From Kribbella catacumbae DSM 19601 (GTDB taxonomy: Bacteria > Actinomycetota > Actinomycetes > Propionibacteriales > Kribbellaceae), in NCBI RefSeq assembly GCF_000372465.1, contig NZ_AQUZ01000026.1:1-64000 (forward strand): a stretch of 64,000 nucleotides of DNA. Direction: 5' to 3'. This document shows positions 51,126 to 59,432 of this stretch, one piece after another (position 1 is the stretch's first letter; every line of letters begins with the position of its first letter). The position numbers and the translations under genes were made by a program. The notes below the pieces were generated by a model. The model worked only from the letters and a program-made list of their open reading frames with translations, was not told where the DNA came from and ran no database searches.

Positions 51126-52120
51126 TGAAGATCTCCGTCACCGACTATCACACCGCCGGCGAACCGTTCCGGATCGTCACCGACGGCTTCCCTCCTATCG
51201 ACGGCGCGACCGTGCCCGAGCGGCGCTCTTACGCGATGGCCACCGAGTCGGTGGATCGGGTCCGGCAGTTACTCGTCAACGAACCGCGCGGGCACGCCGA
51301 CATGTACGGCGGGTTTGTTGTCCCAGGCAATGACGATGGCGCGGACTTCGGTGTGCTCTTCTGGCACAAGGACGGCTACTCCACCGCATGTGGACATGGC
51401 ACGATCGCCCTTGGCACGTGGGCCGTCGAGACCGGCTTGGTCCCGGCGTCACCGGACGGCACGACCGACGTGGTGATCGACGTACCGTCCGGACGGGTCG
51501 TTGCCCGAGTCACCTGTATTGCGGGCTCGGTGCAACACGTTGCCTTCCGCAACGTTCCGTCGTACGTGGTGGCTCGTGACGTGGAGGTGGCGACGCGGCG
51601 AGGCATGCTGCGCGCAGACATCAGCTTCGGCGGCGCCTTCTACGCATCGGTCGACGCGTCTTCGGCCGGCCTCGCCGTCACGCCCTCGGAGTACGCCGAA
51701 CTGGTCGCCCTCGGCCGAGAGATCAAGTGGGCCCTGAACGACACCCCGTGGGCTCAGCACCCGTCGGACAACCGCCTGAGCGGCATCTACGGCACGATCC
51801 TGTACGACGATCTCGGCCAGCTCGCTACTGGTCCGCATCAGCGCAACCTCGCTGTGTTCGCGGACGGCGAGGCAGATCGCTCGCCTTGCGGTTCCGGTAC
51901 TTCGGCCCGGTTGGCGCTACTCGCCGACTCAGGTCAGCTCGGCCCTGGCCAGGTACTGCGGCACGACTCGATCGTCGGCACAACGTTCCTCGGCCGGGTG
52001 GTCTCGGAGACCGACGCCGGTGTGATCACCGAGGTACAGGGCAACGCCTATCTCACCGGCCAAGCCACGTTCACCCTGGATCCCCGCGACCCTGTCGGCA
52101 CCGGCTTCACCCTGCGCTGA
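51125..52120 (+). CDS. Proline racemase/4-hydroxyproline epimerase family enzyme
   Basis: This is a 331-residue enzyme of the PrdF/HypE family. Both catalytic cysteines are present, the first in STACGHGT (about 87) and the second in SPCGSGTSAR (about 260). Two cysteines indicate racemase or epimerase activity rather than the trans-3-hydroxyproline dehydratase type, which lacks the first. MKISVTDYHTAGEPFR and GGAFYASVD are further family marks. It is translationally coupled to the RpiR gene. Hydroxyproline from collagen-like proteins or proline are candidate substrates; the sequence does not decide. Confidence 0.88.
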   Translation: MKISVTDYHTAGEPFRIVTDGFPPIDGATVPERRSYAMATESVDRVRQLLVNEPRGHADMYGGFVVPGNDDGADFGVLFWHKDGYSTACGHGTIALGTWAVETGLVPASPDGTTDVVIDVPSGRVVARVTCIAGSVQHVAFRNVPSYVVARDVEVATRRGMLRADISFGGAFYASVDASSAGLAVTPSEYAELVALGREIKWALNDTPWAQHPSDNRLSGIYGTILYDDLGQLATGPHQRNLAVFADGEADRSPCGSGTSARLALLADSGQLGPGQVLRHDSIVGTTFLGRVVSETDAGVITEVQGNAYLTGQATFTLDPRDPVGTGFTLR

Positions 52121-52166
52121 CCCCACGCACTGCGGCGGTACCGCCTTCACCCTGCGTTGACTCCAC
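52101..52166 (+). repeat. Duplicated 3' end of the racemase gene (40-bp period)
   Basis: The 26 bases spanning the stop codon (52101-52126, CCGGCTTCACCCTGCGCTGA onward) recur at 52141-52166 with three differences, including a second TGA in the matching place. The copy lies outside the coding sequence and looks like a recent tandem duplication. Confidence 0.65.
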
Positions 52167-52251
52167 TGGCGCCGGCTCGGGCTGGCTCAGTCGCGGCGAT
52201 GGCCGCCGATAGCATCGACCCGACTCGTCCTCAGCTCCAGGGAGCCGTCAA

Positions 52252-52581
52252 ATGATCTTCATCACCGCGAAGTTCAAGGTGCAGCCCGAACACGCCGACA
52301 ACTGGCCCGCCATCACCGCCGACTTCACCGCAGCCACCCGCGCCGAACCAGGCTGCCTGTGGTTCGACTGGTCCCGCAGCATCGACGACCCGACCGAGTA
52401 CGTCCTGGCGGAAGCCTTCACCGACGACGACGCGGCCGGCGCCCACGTCAACTCACCCCACTTCAAAAGCGCGCAGCAAACCCTCCCGCCCCACCTGGTG
52501 GAAACCCCGCGCATCGTCAACTTCAAACTCGACCAGTCCACCTGGTCAGAACTAGGCGAACTAGCCGTCACCCACGACTAG
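52252..52581 (+). CDS. Antibiotic biosynthesis monooxygenase (ABM) domain protein
   Basis: This 109-residue protein has the dimeric ferredoxin-like ABM/YgiN fold, a group of cofactor-free quinol monooxygenases. Family marks are FITAKFKVQPEHADNWPAI, EPGCLWFDWSRSIDDPTEYV and AHVNSPHFK. AGGGAG precedes the ATG. It is a single gene; the substrate is unknown. Confidence 0.85.
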   Translation: MIFITAKFKVQPEHADNWPAITADFTAATRAEPGCLWFDWSRSIDDPTEYVLAEAFTDDDAAGAHVNSPHFKSAQQTLPPHLVETPRIVNFKLDQSTWSELGELAVTHD

Positions 52582-52647
52582 CAGCCCCTTCCCCGATCGC
52601 ACGCACAGCCGCGACCACGTGTTCCAGCGACGACCTGACTGCAATCG

Positions 52648-53103
52648 TCAGTTCTCGCAGGCGACGCCGTCGTTGTCTCGGTCTAGTTTCGAGGAGTAGC
52701 CGGGCTCGCCGCGGTGGATGGGTGCGGCGCCGGCGGCTCGGACCTCGGAGCAGTTGGCGTAGTAGACGTCTTCGGCCGTCTTGGTGGGCTTCGGTTTGGT
52801 CGGCTTCGGCGTCGGCTTCGTGGTGACGCGGACGGTTGGCTTCCGGGTCGGCTTCTTGGTCGCCTTGAGTGTCGGCTTGATGGTTGGCTTGAGCGGCGCC
52901 TTGGTTGCCTTCTTGACAGGTGGGATCGATACCAGGCCTGCGGGTTTTGATTGTGTAGCGCTCGGCGTGGCCGTCGCTGTCGTGGTGGCGCTGCTCTGCG
53001 ATGACGCTTTGCCAGTGTCGGTTTCGGCGGCGCATCCGACGGCCAGCAGGCCCGTCGCGACGATGCCGATGCCGGCTTTGAGCGCAGCACGGGTTCGCTT
53101 CAT
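52648..53103 (-). CDS. Lipoprotein with C-terminal Excalibur calcium-binding domain
   Basis: This is a 151-residue exported protein. The N-terminus is a lipoprotein leader with lipobox LLAVGC. A long Lys/Pro/Thr linker of repeated KPT-like units (about 60-110) would span the cell wall. The last 36 residues form an Excalibur domain, VYYANCSEVRAAGAAPIHRG and then DRDNDGVACE, with the Asp-rich calcium loop. The ATG at 53103 follows a G-rich site; the frame from 53190 is not needed. A surface-anchored calcium-binding protein is indicated; the partner is unknown. Confidence 0.85.
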   Translation of the reverse strand: MKRTRAALKAGIGIVATGLLAVGCAAETDTGKASSQSSATTTATATPSATQSKPAGLVSIPPVKKATKAPLKPTIKPTLKATKKPTRKPTVRVTTKPTPKPTKPKPTKTAEDVYYANCSEVRAAGAAPIHRGEPGYSSKLDRDNDGVACEN

Positions 53104-53270
53104 TGAGTTGGTTCCCCCCAACCCGCCCTCGGTTTTCCCCCCGGGACGGGATCGTTGTTGCCCGGGCCCCCTCGGTCCGAGCGATCCCATCCCTACCGTG
53201 CTTCGTGACGGTCCGCGATGGTTCGGCGGGTTCTACTGGCCAGTCGTCCCTGTTTCGTGACCTAGTGCGA

Positions 53271-53696
53271 TCAGGCTTCTGGTACTACGACCGTGTTCTG
53301 CGCCGCCGCGATACGCCATTCGCCGGCGTCTTTGGCGAGGAAGTAGACGGGGCTGCCGGTTTCGACCGGGAGCTCGATGGTGGAGCCGGGGAGGAGCGCG
53401 TACTTCTGGTTCACGTTGACGACGGCGATGTCAGGTCGTACGAAGAGCAGGTGGTCGGCGGAGTAGGTGGCGTAGGAATCCTTGGTGGCGCCGGGAAGTA
53501 CGCGACGAGTGAACTCGGCGATGGTGTCGCGGCCGTAGAGCCGCTTGCCGTGACCGGTGACCCAGACGGCGTCCTCGCGGAAGAGGGCCAGGAATGCGTC
53601 GGCGTCTTCGGTGCGCTGGGCATGTTCCACCTTGGCTACCAGAGCCAGGATCAGGTCGACGTCGGCTGCGCTGGGGATCTGTCCGGTGATGTCCAT
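53271..53696 (-). CDS. SgcJ/EcaC-type SnoaL-like protein
   Basis: This is a 141-residue protein of the NTF2-like (SnoaL-like) fold: LALVAKVEHAQRTEDADAFL, FREDAVWVTGHGKRLYG, VYFLAKDAGEWRIAAAQNT. Members bind small hydrophobic ligands or act as isomerases/oxidoreductases in secondary metabolism, but many are uncharacterised. It stands alone, 34 bases downstream of the repeat-containing gene on the same strand. Confidence 0.85.
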   Translation of the reverse strand: MDITGQIPSAADVDLILALVAKVEHAQRTEDADAFLALFREDAVWVTGHGKRLYGRDTIAEFTRRVLPGATKDSYATYSADHLLFVRPDIAVVNVNQKYALLPGSTIELPVETGSPVYFLAKDAGEWRIAAAQNTVVVPEA

Positions 53697-53730
53697 GCCG
53701 AGGATCCTGCTAGTTAAACCGAACTTGAAG

Positions 53731-54267
53731 TCAACCGTTCTCGATCCGGTACTGCGTGGCGAGGTCCTCGAAGTCGGCCGGGTCGCCCACGCTGAGCTCG
53801 ACGGGGCGACCGATGGCGGTCTTCACCCGGGCGGCGACGCCGGCCGCCTTGTCGGATGTCGTGTAGATCGCGAGCAGCAGGTCGGCGACGTCGGAGTCGT
53901 CGGGGTCGTCGGGGTCGTCGGGATGGTCGGGGTCGTCGGGATGGTCGGAGGCGGCCGGCTCGCCGGAATGGTCGGAGGCGGCCGGCTCGCCGGAATGGTC
54001 GGAGGCGGCGGGCTCGCCGGAACGGTCGGAGGCGGCGGGCTCGCCGGAACGGTCGGAGGCGGCCGGCTCGCCGGGATCTTCGGAACGACCGGGCTGACCG
54101 AGGTCGGTGCTGTCGGTGCTGTCGGTGCTGTCGGCGAGGGTGAATCCCCACGGCACCTGGCACGGTGGGTCGTGATCCTCGACCGGGCAGAGCAATCGCG
54201 CGATCCGCTCCTTCAAGACCTCATCGGTGCCGGACCCTTGCACCCTGATCACGAATCCCTGCGCCAC
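53731..54267 (-). CDS. Hypothetical protein with internal tandem repeats
   Basis: This 178-residue protein has a short N-terminal domain (FVIRVQGSGTDEVLKERIAR, with Cys-rich CPVEDHDPPC) and a C-terminal segment (DVADLLLAIYTTSDKAAGVA, later RPVELSVGDPADFEDLA). Between them are five copies of a nine-residue unit GEPAASDHS, a run of PDD units and three STD units. The GTG at 54267 has GGAGGG five bases upstream. The ends look like a small ordered domain interrupted by the repeats. No family is recognised. It is divergent from a P-loop kinase gene. Confidence 0.6.
   Translation of the reverse strand: MAQGFVIRVQGSGTDEVLKERIARLLCPVEDHDPPCQVPWGFTLADSTDSTDSTDLGQPGRSEDPGEPAASDRSGEPAASDRSGEPAASDHSGEPAASDHSGEPAASDHPDDPDHPDDPDDPDDSDVADLLLAIYTTSDKAAGVAARVKTAIGRPVELSVGDPADFEDLATQYRIENG
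53896..54135 (+). repeat. 27-bp and 9-12-bp tandem repeats inside the hypothetical gene
   Basis: Five near-identical 27-base units (core GGAGGCGGCCGGCTCGCCGG) occupy about 53945-54080, flanked by GTCGTCGGG-type units on one side and three GTGCTGTCG units on the other. Unit lengths are multiples of three, so the frame is kept. Confidence 0.85.
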
Positions 54268-54350
54268 AAACCCTCCACTGCTCGCCGATGCCTTTGACGA
54301 TACTGCCAAACCCGTTGCCTGATGCACCGACTTTTCGCTTGGATGGGTGG

Positions 54351-54851
54351 ATGGCAGGTGACGTTCGGCTGGTACTGATGTGTGGAACGTCCTTCTCCGG
54401 CAAGAGCACAGTGGCACGGGTACTCGCGCCGAAGCTGGCCGCGGTGATCGTCAGTCTCGATGAGATCAACGAGCGTCGCGGGTTGTGGGGCGGCGACGGA
54501 ATCCCTGTCGAGGAATGGGTCAGGACCCACGAGATGGCCTCTGCCGAGGTCCGCGGACTCCTTGCCGCCGGGATTTCCGCGGTCGTCGACGATACGAGTT
54601 CGCCGCGATTCCTTCGCGACAACTGGCGGTCGCTGGCCATCGATGCCGGGGCGAGGTTCACGCTGATTTATGTGGACGTCGACCACGACACGATCCGCCG
54701 ACGCCGAGCTGAGAATCAGAGCAAGCCGAGTCGGCGCGACGTGGCGGACGGCGTACTGGATCAGCATCTGGCCGACTTCGAAGCACCTCAGGCGGATGAG
54801 GGTGCGGTACGAGTGGAGTCTGCCGAGGACCTGAGGTACTTGACGATCTGA
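54351..54851 (+). CDS. P-loop ATP-binding protein (AAA_33-type kinase)
   Basis: This 166-residue protein has Walker A GTSFSGKST near residue 12, IVSLDEINERRG, a conserved DDTSSPRFLRDNWR lid region, and IYVDVDHDTIRRRRAENQ. It matches the small zeta-toxin/polynucleotide-kinase-like ATPases widespread in actinobacteria, which phosphorylate small molecules or nucleic acid ends. The start at 54351 is preferred; the ORF opens at 54288. The substrate is unknown. Confidence 0.78.
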   Translation: MAGDVRLVLMCGTSFSGKSTVARVLAPKLAAVIVSLDEINERRGLWGGDGIPVEEWVRTHEMASAEVRGLLAAGISAVVDDTSSPRFLRDNWRSLAIDAGARFTLIYVDVDHDTIRRRRAENQSKPSRRDVADGVLDQHLADFEAPQADEGAVRVESAEDLRYLTI

Positions 54852-55409
54852 CCTAGTTCGTCGCCGCCAGTCGATTCCCCTTGCTTCAAGACGTACTGAG
54901 ACATAGGAGCCCTCGGCAACTGCTGGCCCGCGCGGGTCCATGGTGGTGATGTCAGCGCGGAACTCACCTGGCCTTGGCGGAGACCGAGGGCATCGGCGAT
55001 GCGTGAGCGCTCCACTGAGCAGCTGGTGGGCGGGACACAGCGGTGACGCACCCGACGGCCTACCGCAGGCGACGCCCCAGCGCCGTACTGCGCTGCGGCC
55101 AGCGGGGTATCGCGGGTGATAGCACCGCAGGCGGCACACCGGCGGCGTACTGCCCCGGGGGCGAGGGAGCGTATCGGCGGACTCGCAAGGTGCCGCAGGT
55201 GGTGGCCTGCGAACGTACTGCGAAGCGACGCACCGGCAGGTGCTGGCGGCATGCTCCGAAGCGACGCACCGGCAGGTGCTGGCGGCATGCTGCGAAGCGA
55301 CGCACCGGCAGGGTGCTGGCGGCATGCTCCGAAGCGACGTACCGGCAGGTGCTGGCGGCGTGCTGCGGGGTGGGCAGGCTCAGCGTACGCTCTGGAGGGT
55401 GCCAGGTCG
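54852..55409. other. Repeat-bearing intergenic region before the FUSC gene
   Basis: No gene is supported here. The stretch contains four tandem 36/37-base units (55225-55369) and, before them, scattered related words such as CGTACTGC. Open frames on both strands pass through the repeats, but they change frame at the 37-base unit and have no ribosome binding site. Confidence 0.55.
55225..55369 (+). repeat. Four tandem 36-bp repeats upstream of the FUSC gene
   Basis: Units at 55225, 55261, 55297 (37 bases) and 55334 begin GCGACGCACCGGCAGGTGCT. Each holds a small hairpin, GCACC-GGCA-GGTGC. The third unit has an extra G in that loop, so the array is not under reading-frame constraint. Confidence 0.9.
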
Positions 55410-57941
55410 GTGGGGTGCTCGGTGAGGGGTGTCGAGTGGCTTCGGGGTAGGGATGCGGGGCTTTCGGCTACGCGACGGGCTGGGCGGGCGGCGGTTGTGA
55501 TGCCGTTGGTGTTTGCCTTTGGGGTGCTGGTGCTCGACAGTCCGGTGGTCGCGATCTTCGCGTCGTTCGGGTCGATGTCGACGATTCTTTTCGTGGACTT
55601 CAGCGGCAGCAGGCTCGAACGGCTGCAGGCGCAAGCGAGTCTCATCGTGGCCGGGCTGGTTCTGATCTCGATCGGCACCGCTGCGTCCGTCTCTGTGTGG
55701 GCAGCAGCTGCGGTGACTTTGGTCGTTTCCTTAGTCGTTCTCTTCGCCGGCGTGATCAGTTCGGTGCTTGCCAGTGCGACGACGGCGCTCCTCGCCAGCT
55801 TTATCCTCCCGGTGAGTCTGCCGGGTGGGATGGCGACGCTGCCGGACCGCCTGCTCGGCTGGCTGCTCGCCGGCGTCGCCTCGCTTGTGGCCATCACCTA
55901 TCTCTGGCCGGCTCCCACTCGCGAGCCACTCCGCGGGCCGACCGCTCATGCCTGCACGTTGCTCGCGAGACGGCTCCGCGCCGGGCTCGACTGTCTGCGA
56001 GACGGCCCCGACACCGAACTGACCGCCGCCCTGATCTATCAAGCCGGCGAGGCATCCGCAGCAGTGGCCGACCTCCGCAAGTCCTTCCTCGGTACGCCGT
56101 ATCGGCCGACCGGCCTGTCCACTTCCGCGCGGACCTTAGTTCGAGTGGTGGATGAAGTGATCTGGCTGAACGCCGCGCTAGAGCCTCACCCGCGAATGCC
56201 TCCGCCGGGATCCGTTGCGCCGCAACTCATCGCGGTTTATTCAGCAGCCGCGGCACTCCTCGAGCGAGCCGCCGATCTGCTGGACGACGATAGCGAGGAG
56301 CCTGTCGGCCGCGGTCGCGGTCGCGGTGGCGGTGGCGGTGGCGAGGATGTACGTGTCGGCCGCGGTCACGATGGCGAGTTCAAGGCTTTTGACGAAGACG
56401 TGAAGGAACTGCGCCGAGCGCGCCTGGCGTTGGAGCAGACGGTCACCGCGCTGCCGAGTTCGCGGCGGGCTGAGGACGACTTGGTTCAAGCCTTTGTCAG
56501 TTCGTTCGAACCGACGTTCCGGGCGCAGGAGATGAGCTTCGCGGTCACAGCGATCGCCGAGAACATCCAGCTGGCTGTGGCAGCTCGCGGTCGCAGTTGG
56601 TGGGACCACGTGCTCGGGCGGCGCCCGGCTGGGGTCGACTCCCCCCTGTCGTCAGTGCGGGAACGTGCGGGCGCACATGTCGAGCGGCACTCGGTCTGGC
56701 TGCACAACAGCATCCGGGGAGCGGCGGGTCTCGCGTTGGCCGTGCTGGTGGCAGACCTGGCGGGAGTACAGCACTCGTTCTGGGTTGTGTTCGGCACACT
56801 CGCCGTACTGCGTTCTAACGCGCTGAGCACAGGCCAGAACGCACTCCGCGGACTCGCCGGGACAGTGGCCGGCATCGTCATCGGCGGCGCTGTAGTGATG
56901 GCCATCGGACCCAACACCACTGTCGCCTGGTTGTCGTTACCAGTGGCGGTAGCACTCGCTGGGCTGGCGCCGGCGGCCTTCTCCTTCGCTGCGGGCCAGG
57001 CTGCTTTCACGGGCGTTCTGCTGATCCTGTTCGATATCATCTCGCCCGCGGGGTGGGAGATCGGGCTCGTCCGGATCGAGGATGTCGCCATCGGGTCAGG
57101 GGTGAGTCTGCTCGTCGGGCTGCTCCTCTGGCCGCATGGTGCGAGCGCTGCCTTGCAGCAGGCGCTTGCCGAGGGCTACTACGACAGCGCGCGCTACCTG
57201 CGCCAAGCAGTCGCCTATGCAGTGTCCCAATGCGACGGGCCGGCAGTACCGGCTGACGACGGGCAGGCAACGCCAGTCGCAGCACCAGCTGTCGACGGGC
57301 AGGCAACGCCAGTCGCAGCACCAGCTGTCGACGGGCAGGCAACGCCAGTCGCAGCACCAGCTGTCGACGGGCAGGCACCTGCCGCAGTACCGGCTGACGG
57401 CGGGCGGGCACCTGCCGCAGTACCGGCTGACGGCGGGCAGGCGACGGCGGTCGCAGTACCGGGTGAGGAGGGGCGGCGGGCTGCTGCGGCTGCGCGTCGG
57501 CTTGATGATGCGTTCCGGACCTTCCTGGCCGAGCGTGGCAGCAAGGACCGGCCGCTGGCCGAGGTGGCGACTCTGGTCACGGGTGTCGCAGTACTGCGGA
57601 TCACTGCCGACGCGATCCTTGAACTGTGGAGTCGCGGCGACCACTCCCCCATCGGCGACCGGACTGCTGCTCGCGCGGAACTCGTGGACGCGACAGGGGT
57701 ACTAGTGGATTGGTACCAGCAGACAGCTCTGGCATTGACGGGCGCTGGCGAGGTACCGGCTCCGGTTGAGCGTGACAGTAATGCCGAGGGGCGGTTGGTC
57801 GACGCAGTACGGCAAGACCTCACTGGGGAAGGCGGGCGGTGGACGGCGACCGCAGTACGGATGCTGTGGACAGCAGACCATCTCGACGGGCTCCGCCGGC
57901 TCCAGTCCGCGATCGCGGCGCCTGCTCGAGGGAGGACTTGA
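55410..57941 (+). CDS. FUSC-family membrane protein
   Basis: This protein of about 843 residues belongs to the fusaric acid resistance/aromatic exporter-like (FUSC) group. It has two blocks of hydrophobic helices (about residues 30-165 and 430-580) separated and followed by soluble regions. RDAGLSATRRAGRAAVVMPL is the typical actinobacterial opening. The start is uncertain: GTG at 55410 (GGAGGG ten bases upstream) or GTG at 55422. A Gly/Arg-rich stretch interrupts the first soluble domain and a 36-base repeat array interrupts the C-terminal one (57240-57470). The transported compound is unknown. Confidence 0.8.
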   Translation: MGCSVRGVEWLRGRDAGLSATRRAGRAAVVMPLVFAFGVLVLDSPVVAIFASFGSMSTILFVDFSGSRLERLQAQASLIVAGLVLISIGTAASVSVWAAAAVTLVVSLVVLFAGVISSVLASATTALLASFILPVSLPGGMATLPDRLLGWLLAGVASLVAITYLWPAPTREPLRGPTAHACTLLARRLRAGLDCLRDGPDTELTAALIYQAGEASAAVADLRKSFLGTPYRPTGLSTSARTLVRVVDEVIWLNAALEPHPRMPPPGSVAPQLIAVYSAAAALLERAADLLDDDSEEPVGRGRGRGGGGGGEDVRVGRGHDGEFKAFDEDVKELRRARLALEQTVTALPSSRRAEDDLVQAFVSSFEPTFRAQEMSFAVTAIAENIQLAVAARGRSWWDHVLGRRPAGVDSPLSSVRERAGAHVERHSVWLHNSIRGAAGLALAVLVADLAGVQHSFWVVFGTLAVLRSNALSTGQNALRGLAGTVAGIVIGGAVVMAIGPNTTVAWLSLPVAVALAGLAPAAFSFAAGQAAFTGVLLILFDIISPAGWEIGLVRIEDVAIGSGVSLLVGLLLWPHGASAALQQALAEGYYDSARYLRQAVAYAVSQCDGPAVPADDGQATPVAAPAVDGQATPVAAPAVDGQATPVAAPAVDGQAPAAVPADGGRAPAAVPADGGQATAVAVPGEEGRRAAAAARRLDDAFRTFLAERGSKDRPLAEVATLVTGVAVLRITADAILELWSRGDHSPIGDRTAARAELVDATGVLVDWYQQTALALTGAGEVPAPVERDSNAEGRLVDAVRQDLTGEGGRWTATAVRMLWTADHLDGLRRLQSAIAAPARGRT
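57240..57470 (+). repeat. 36/33-bp tandem repeats inside the FUSC gene
   Basis: Three copies of a 36-base unit encoding VDGQATPVAAPA and further 33-base variants (DGGRAPAAVPA) follow one another in frame. Several contain GCCGCAGTACCGG, the reverse complement of a word also found in the ureD insertion (CCGGWACTGCGGC). Confidence 0.88.
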
Positions 57942-57987
57942 TTTAGTCAGAGACTCGTACCATATTGAGTCTCAGGGGGTGGTCATC

Positions 57988-58365
57988 ATGGGCACTGGCG
58001 TGCAGGTACTTGCCGTCGTCATCGGGGTGATTCTGGTGACGGTGTGGGCGATGGAACTGTTCTTCTACCGCCACCGGCGGCTCTACTTCATGTTCCTGAT
58101 CAAGCCGGACGACTACGACGCCGTCCGGCTCTGGCGGATCTCCATCGCCTACTTCAATCTCACTACAGCCGCCGCGCTCTTCATCGGCGCCTACTTGCTC
58201 GAGACGAACCATCCGGACGCCGGCCAGGCGCTGATCCTCTTCACCGCATGCCAGCATGTCTTCCTGGCCGTCGTCATGCTCGTGACCCAGCCGAAACTCT
58301 GGCTGAACTCAGTGATGGAAGCAGTTCCGAACCTCGTGCTGCTTGTCGTGGCGGCTACGACCTGA
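57988..58365 (+). CDS. Small integral membrane protein, 125 residues
   Basis: Four hydrophobic segments are visible (VLAVVIGVILVTVWAMELFF, FNLTTAAALFIGAYLL, ILFTACQHVFLAVVMLVT and the C-terminal LVLLVVAATT). The ATG at 57988 has AGGGGG nine bases upstream and the frame follows the FUSC gene by 46 bases, so it may share its transcript. No family with known function is recognised. Confidence 0.65.
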   Translation: MGTGVQVLAVVIGVILVTVWAMELFFYRHRRLYFMFLIKPDDYDAVRLWRISIAYFNLTTAAALFIGAYLLETNHPDAGQALILFTACQHVFLAVVMLVTQPKLWLNSVMEAVPNLVLLVVAATT

Positions 58366-58369
58366 GTCG

Positions 58370-58543
58370 TCAGCGGCGGCGTCCCCATCTGGTGGAGGTG
58401 CCGATGCCGGCCAGATGAAGGGCGACGCAGAGCAGGCCTGCCATCAGCAGGGTCTGCGGGGTGAACGCGTCGCTGACGGTTGCGTTGGCCCAGTCGAGAA
58501 TGAGTGCCAGTCCGAAAATCACAGCGGCAAGGATGGCGAACAT
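58370..58543 (-). CDS. Small membrane protein, 57 residues
   Basis: A short frame (MFAILAAVIFGLALILDWAN, then LLMAGLLCVALHLAG) encodes two hydrophobic helices and ends in basic residues. AGGAG lies six bases before the ATG, and third positions are G/C-rich. It converges on the preceding membrane protein with four bases between stops. Similar two-helix peptides are common in actinobacteria; function unknown. Confidence 0.7.
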   Translation of the reverse strand: MFAILAAVIFGLALILDWANATVSDAFTPQTLLMAGLLCVALHLAGIGTSTRWGRRR

Positions 58544-58646
58544 CGTGCACTCCTATCGAAGTACCGGATGAGTGGGAGTAAGCCAACTCCCGGTACCCGC
58601 AACGCACAAGGTCGAAGCCATCGGGAAAACGAATCAGGATCGAGGA

Positions 58647-59432
58647 ATGCGACCAGAACAGCAGGGGAACCACGGACGGGTTGCCGTCGCGTCGCTCAAC
58701 ACGAGAGGGATGCCGCTCGCAGCGTCACAGCTTCCGGCCCGGTACGCCGCGATCGCTGCCGCCTTCGAGGCGTCCGAGGTCGAGGTCGTGAATTTCCAGG
58801 AGGTGTTGACGTTCTGGCACCTGCGATTGCTGGTGCGAGGACTGCCGTCGTTTCGAGCTAGCTATCGGAGGTCGATGGTCGGGCCGGCCGGTGGGGTGGT
58901 GACCTTCTCGCGGCTGCCGGTGGAGTCGGCTCGGTATCAGCGGTTGCCGGCTCCGCGGAGTACGGAATTGTCGCTTCGGTTCCGGGGTTTCCTGAAGGGC
59001 GCGTTGGTGACGCGGATCGCCGGGCTGTCCGTCGTGAACGCGCATTTGCTCGCCAACACTGATGGCGATTGGTCGGAAGCCAACAGGTTTCACGCGATTC
59101 ATCGTTCGCAGCTGACGGCGCTTGCACGACTCGTCGAGAGCCCTTGCGTTGTGACCGGGGACTTCAACATTCCGCGGCACAAGCCCTTGTTTCAGGACTT
59201 TCTCGCCTCCACGGGATTGGCCGACGCGTTCGGAGGCGATTGTCCGCCGACCTTTCAGTTGGCGTTTCTCCCGGCTGGGATGCATTCGCAGTGCATCGAT
59301 TTCATCCTGATCGCTGGGCTGGCGGCCGAGTCTGCCGAAGTGCTCTTCGAGAACGAGATGCCGCGGCTGGGCTATGTCTCCGATCACCTCGGGCTCCAGG
59401 CGCAACTCGTGAAATCACTCCCAGGTGGCTGA
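58647..59432 (+). CDS. Endonuclease/exonuclease/phosphatase (EEP) family protein
   Basis: This is a 261-residue hydrolase of the EEP (DNase I-like) fold. Metal and catalytic sites are VVNFQEV (Glu), VNAHLLAN, VTGDFNIPRHKP (Asp, Asn) and YVSDHLGL (Asp-His). No leader is evident. The ATG at 58647 follows GAGG closely; an earlier ATG at 58572 is possible. Members cleave DNA, lipids or sugar phosphates, and nothing here narrows that. The 3' end overlaps the MerR-type gene on the other strand by 18 bases. Confidence 0.83.
   Translation: MRPEQQGNHGRVAVASLNTRGMPLAASQLPARYAAIAAAFEASEVEVVNFQEVLTFWHLRLLVRGLPSFRASYRRSMVGPAGGVVTFSRLPVESARYQRLPAPRSTELSLRFRGFLKGALVTRIAGLSVVNAHLLANTDGDWSEANRFHAIHRSQLTALARLVESPCVVTGDFNIPRHKPLFQDFLASTGLADAFGGDCPPTFQLAFLPAGMHSQCIDFILIAGLAAESAEVLFENEMPRLGYVSDHLGLQAQLVKSLPGG

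Noticed and set aside
55225..55369. Possible CRISPR array
   Set aside because: The four units are directly contiguous, with no unique spacers between conserved repeats, and no cas genes are present.
54788..55897. A 369-residue minus-strand frame through the repeats before FUSC
   Set aside because: It runs antisense through the FUSC start and the kinase end, and its repeated composition simply mirrors the 36-base array.
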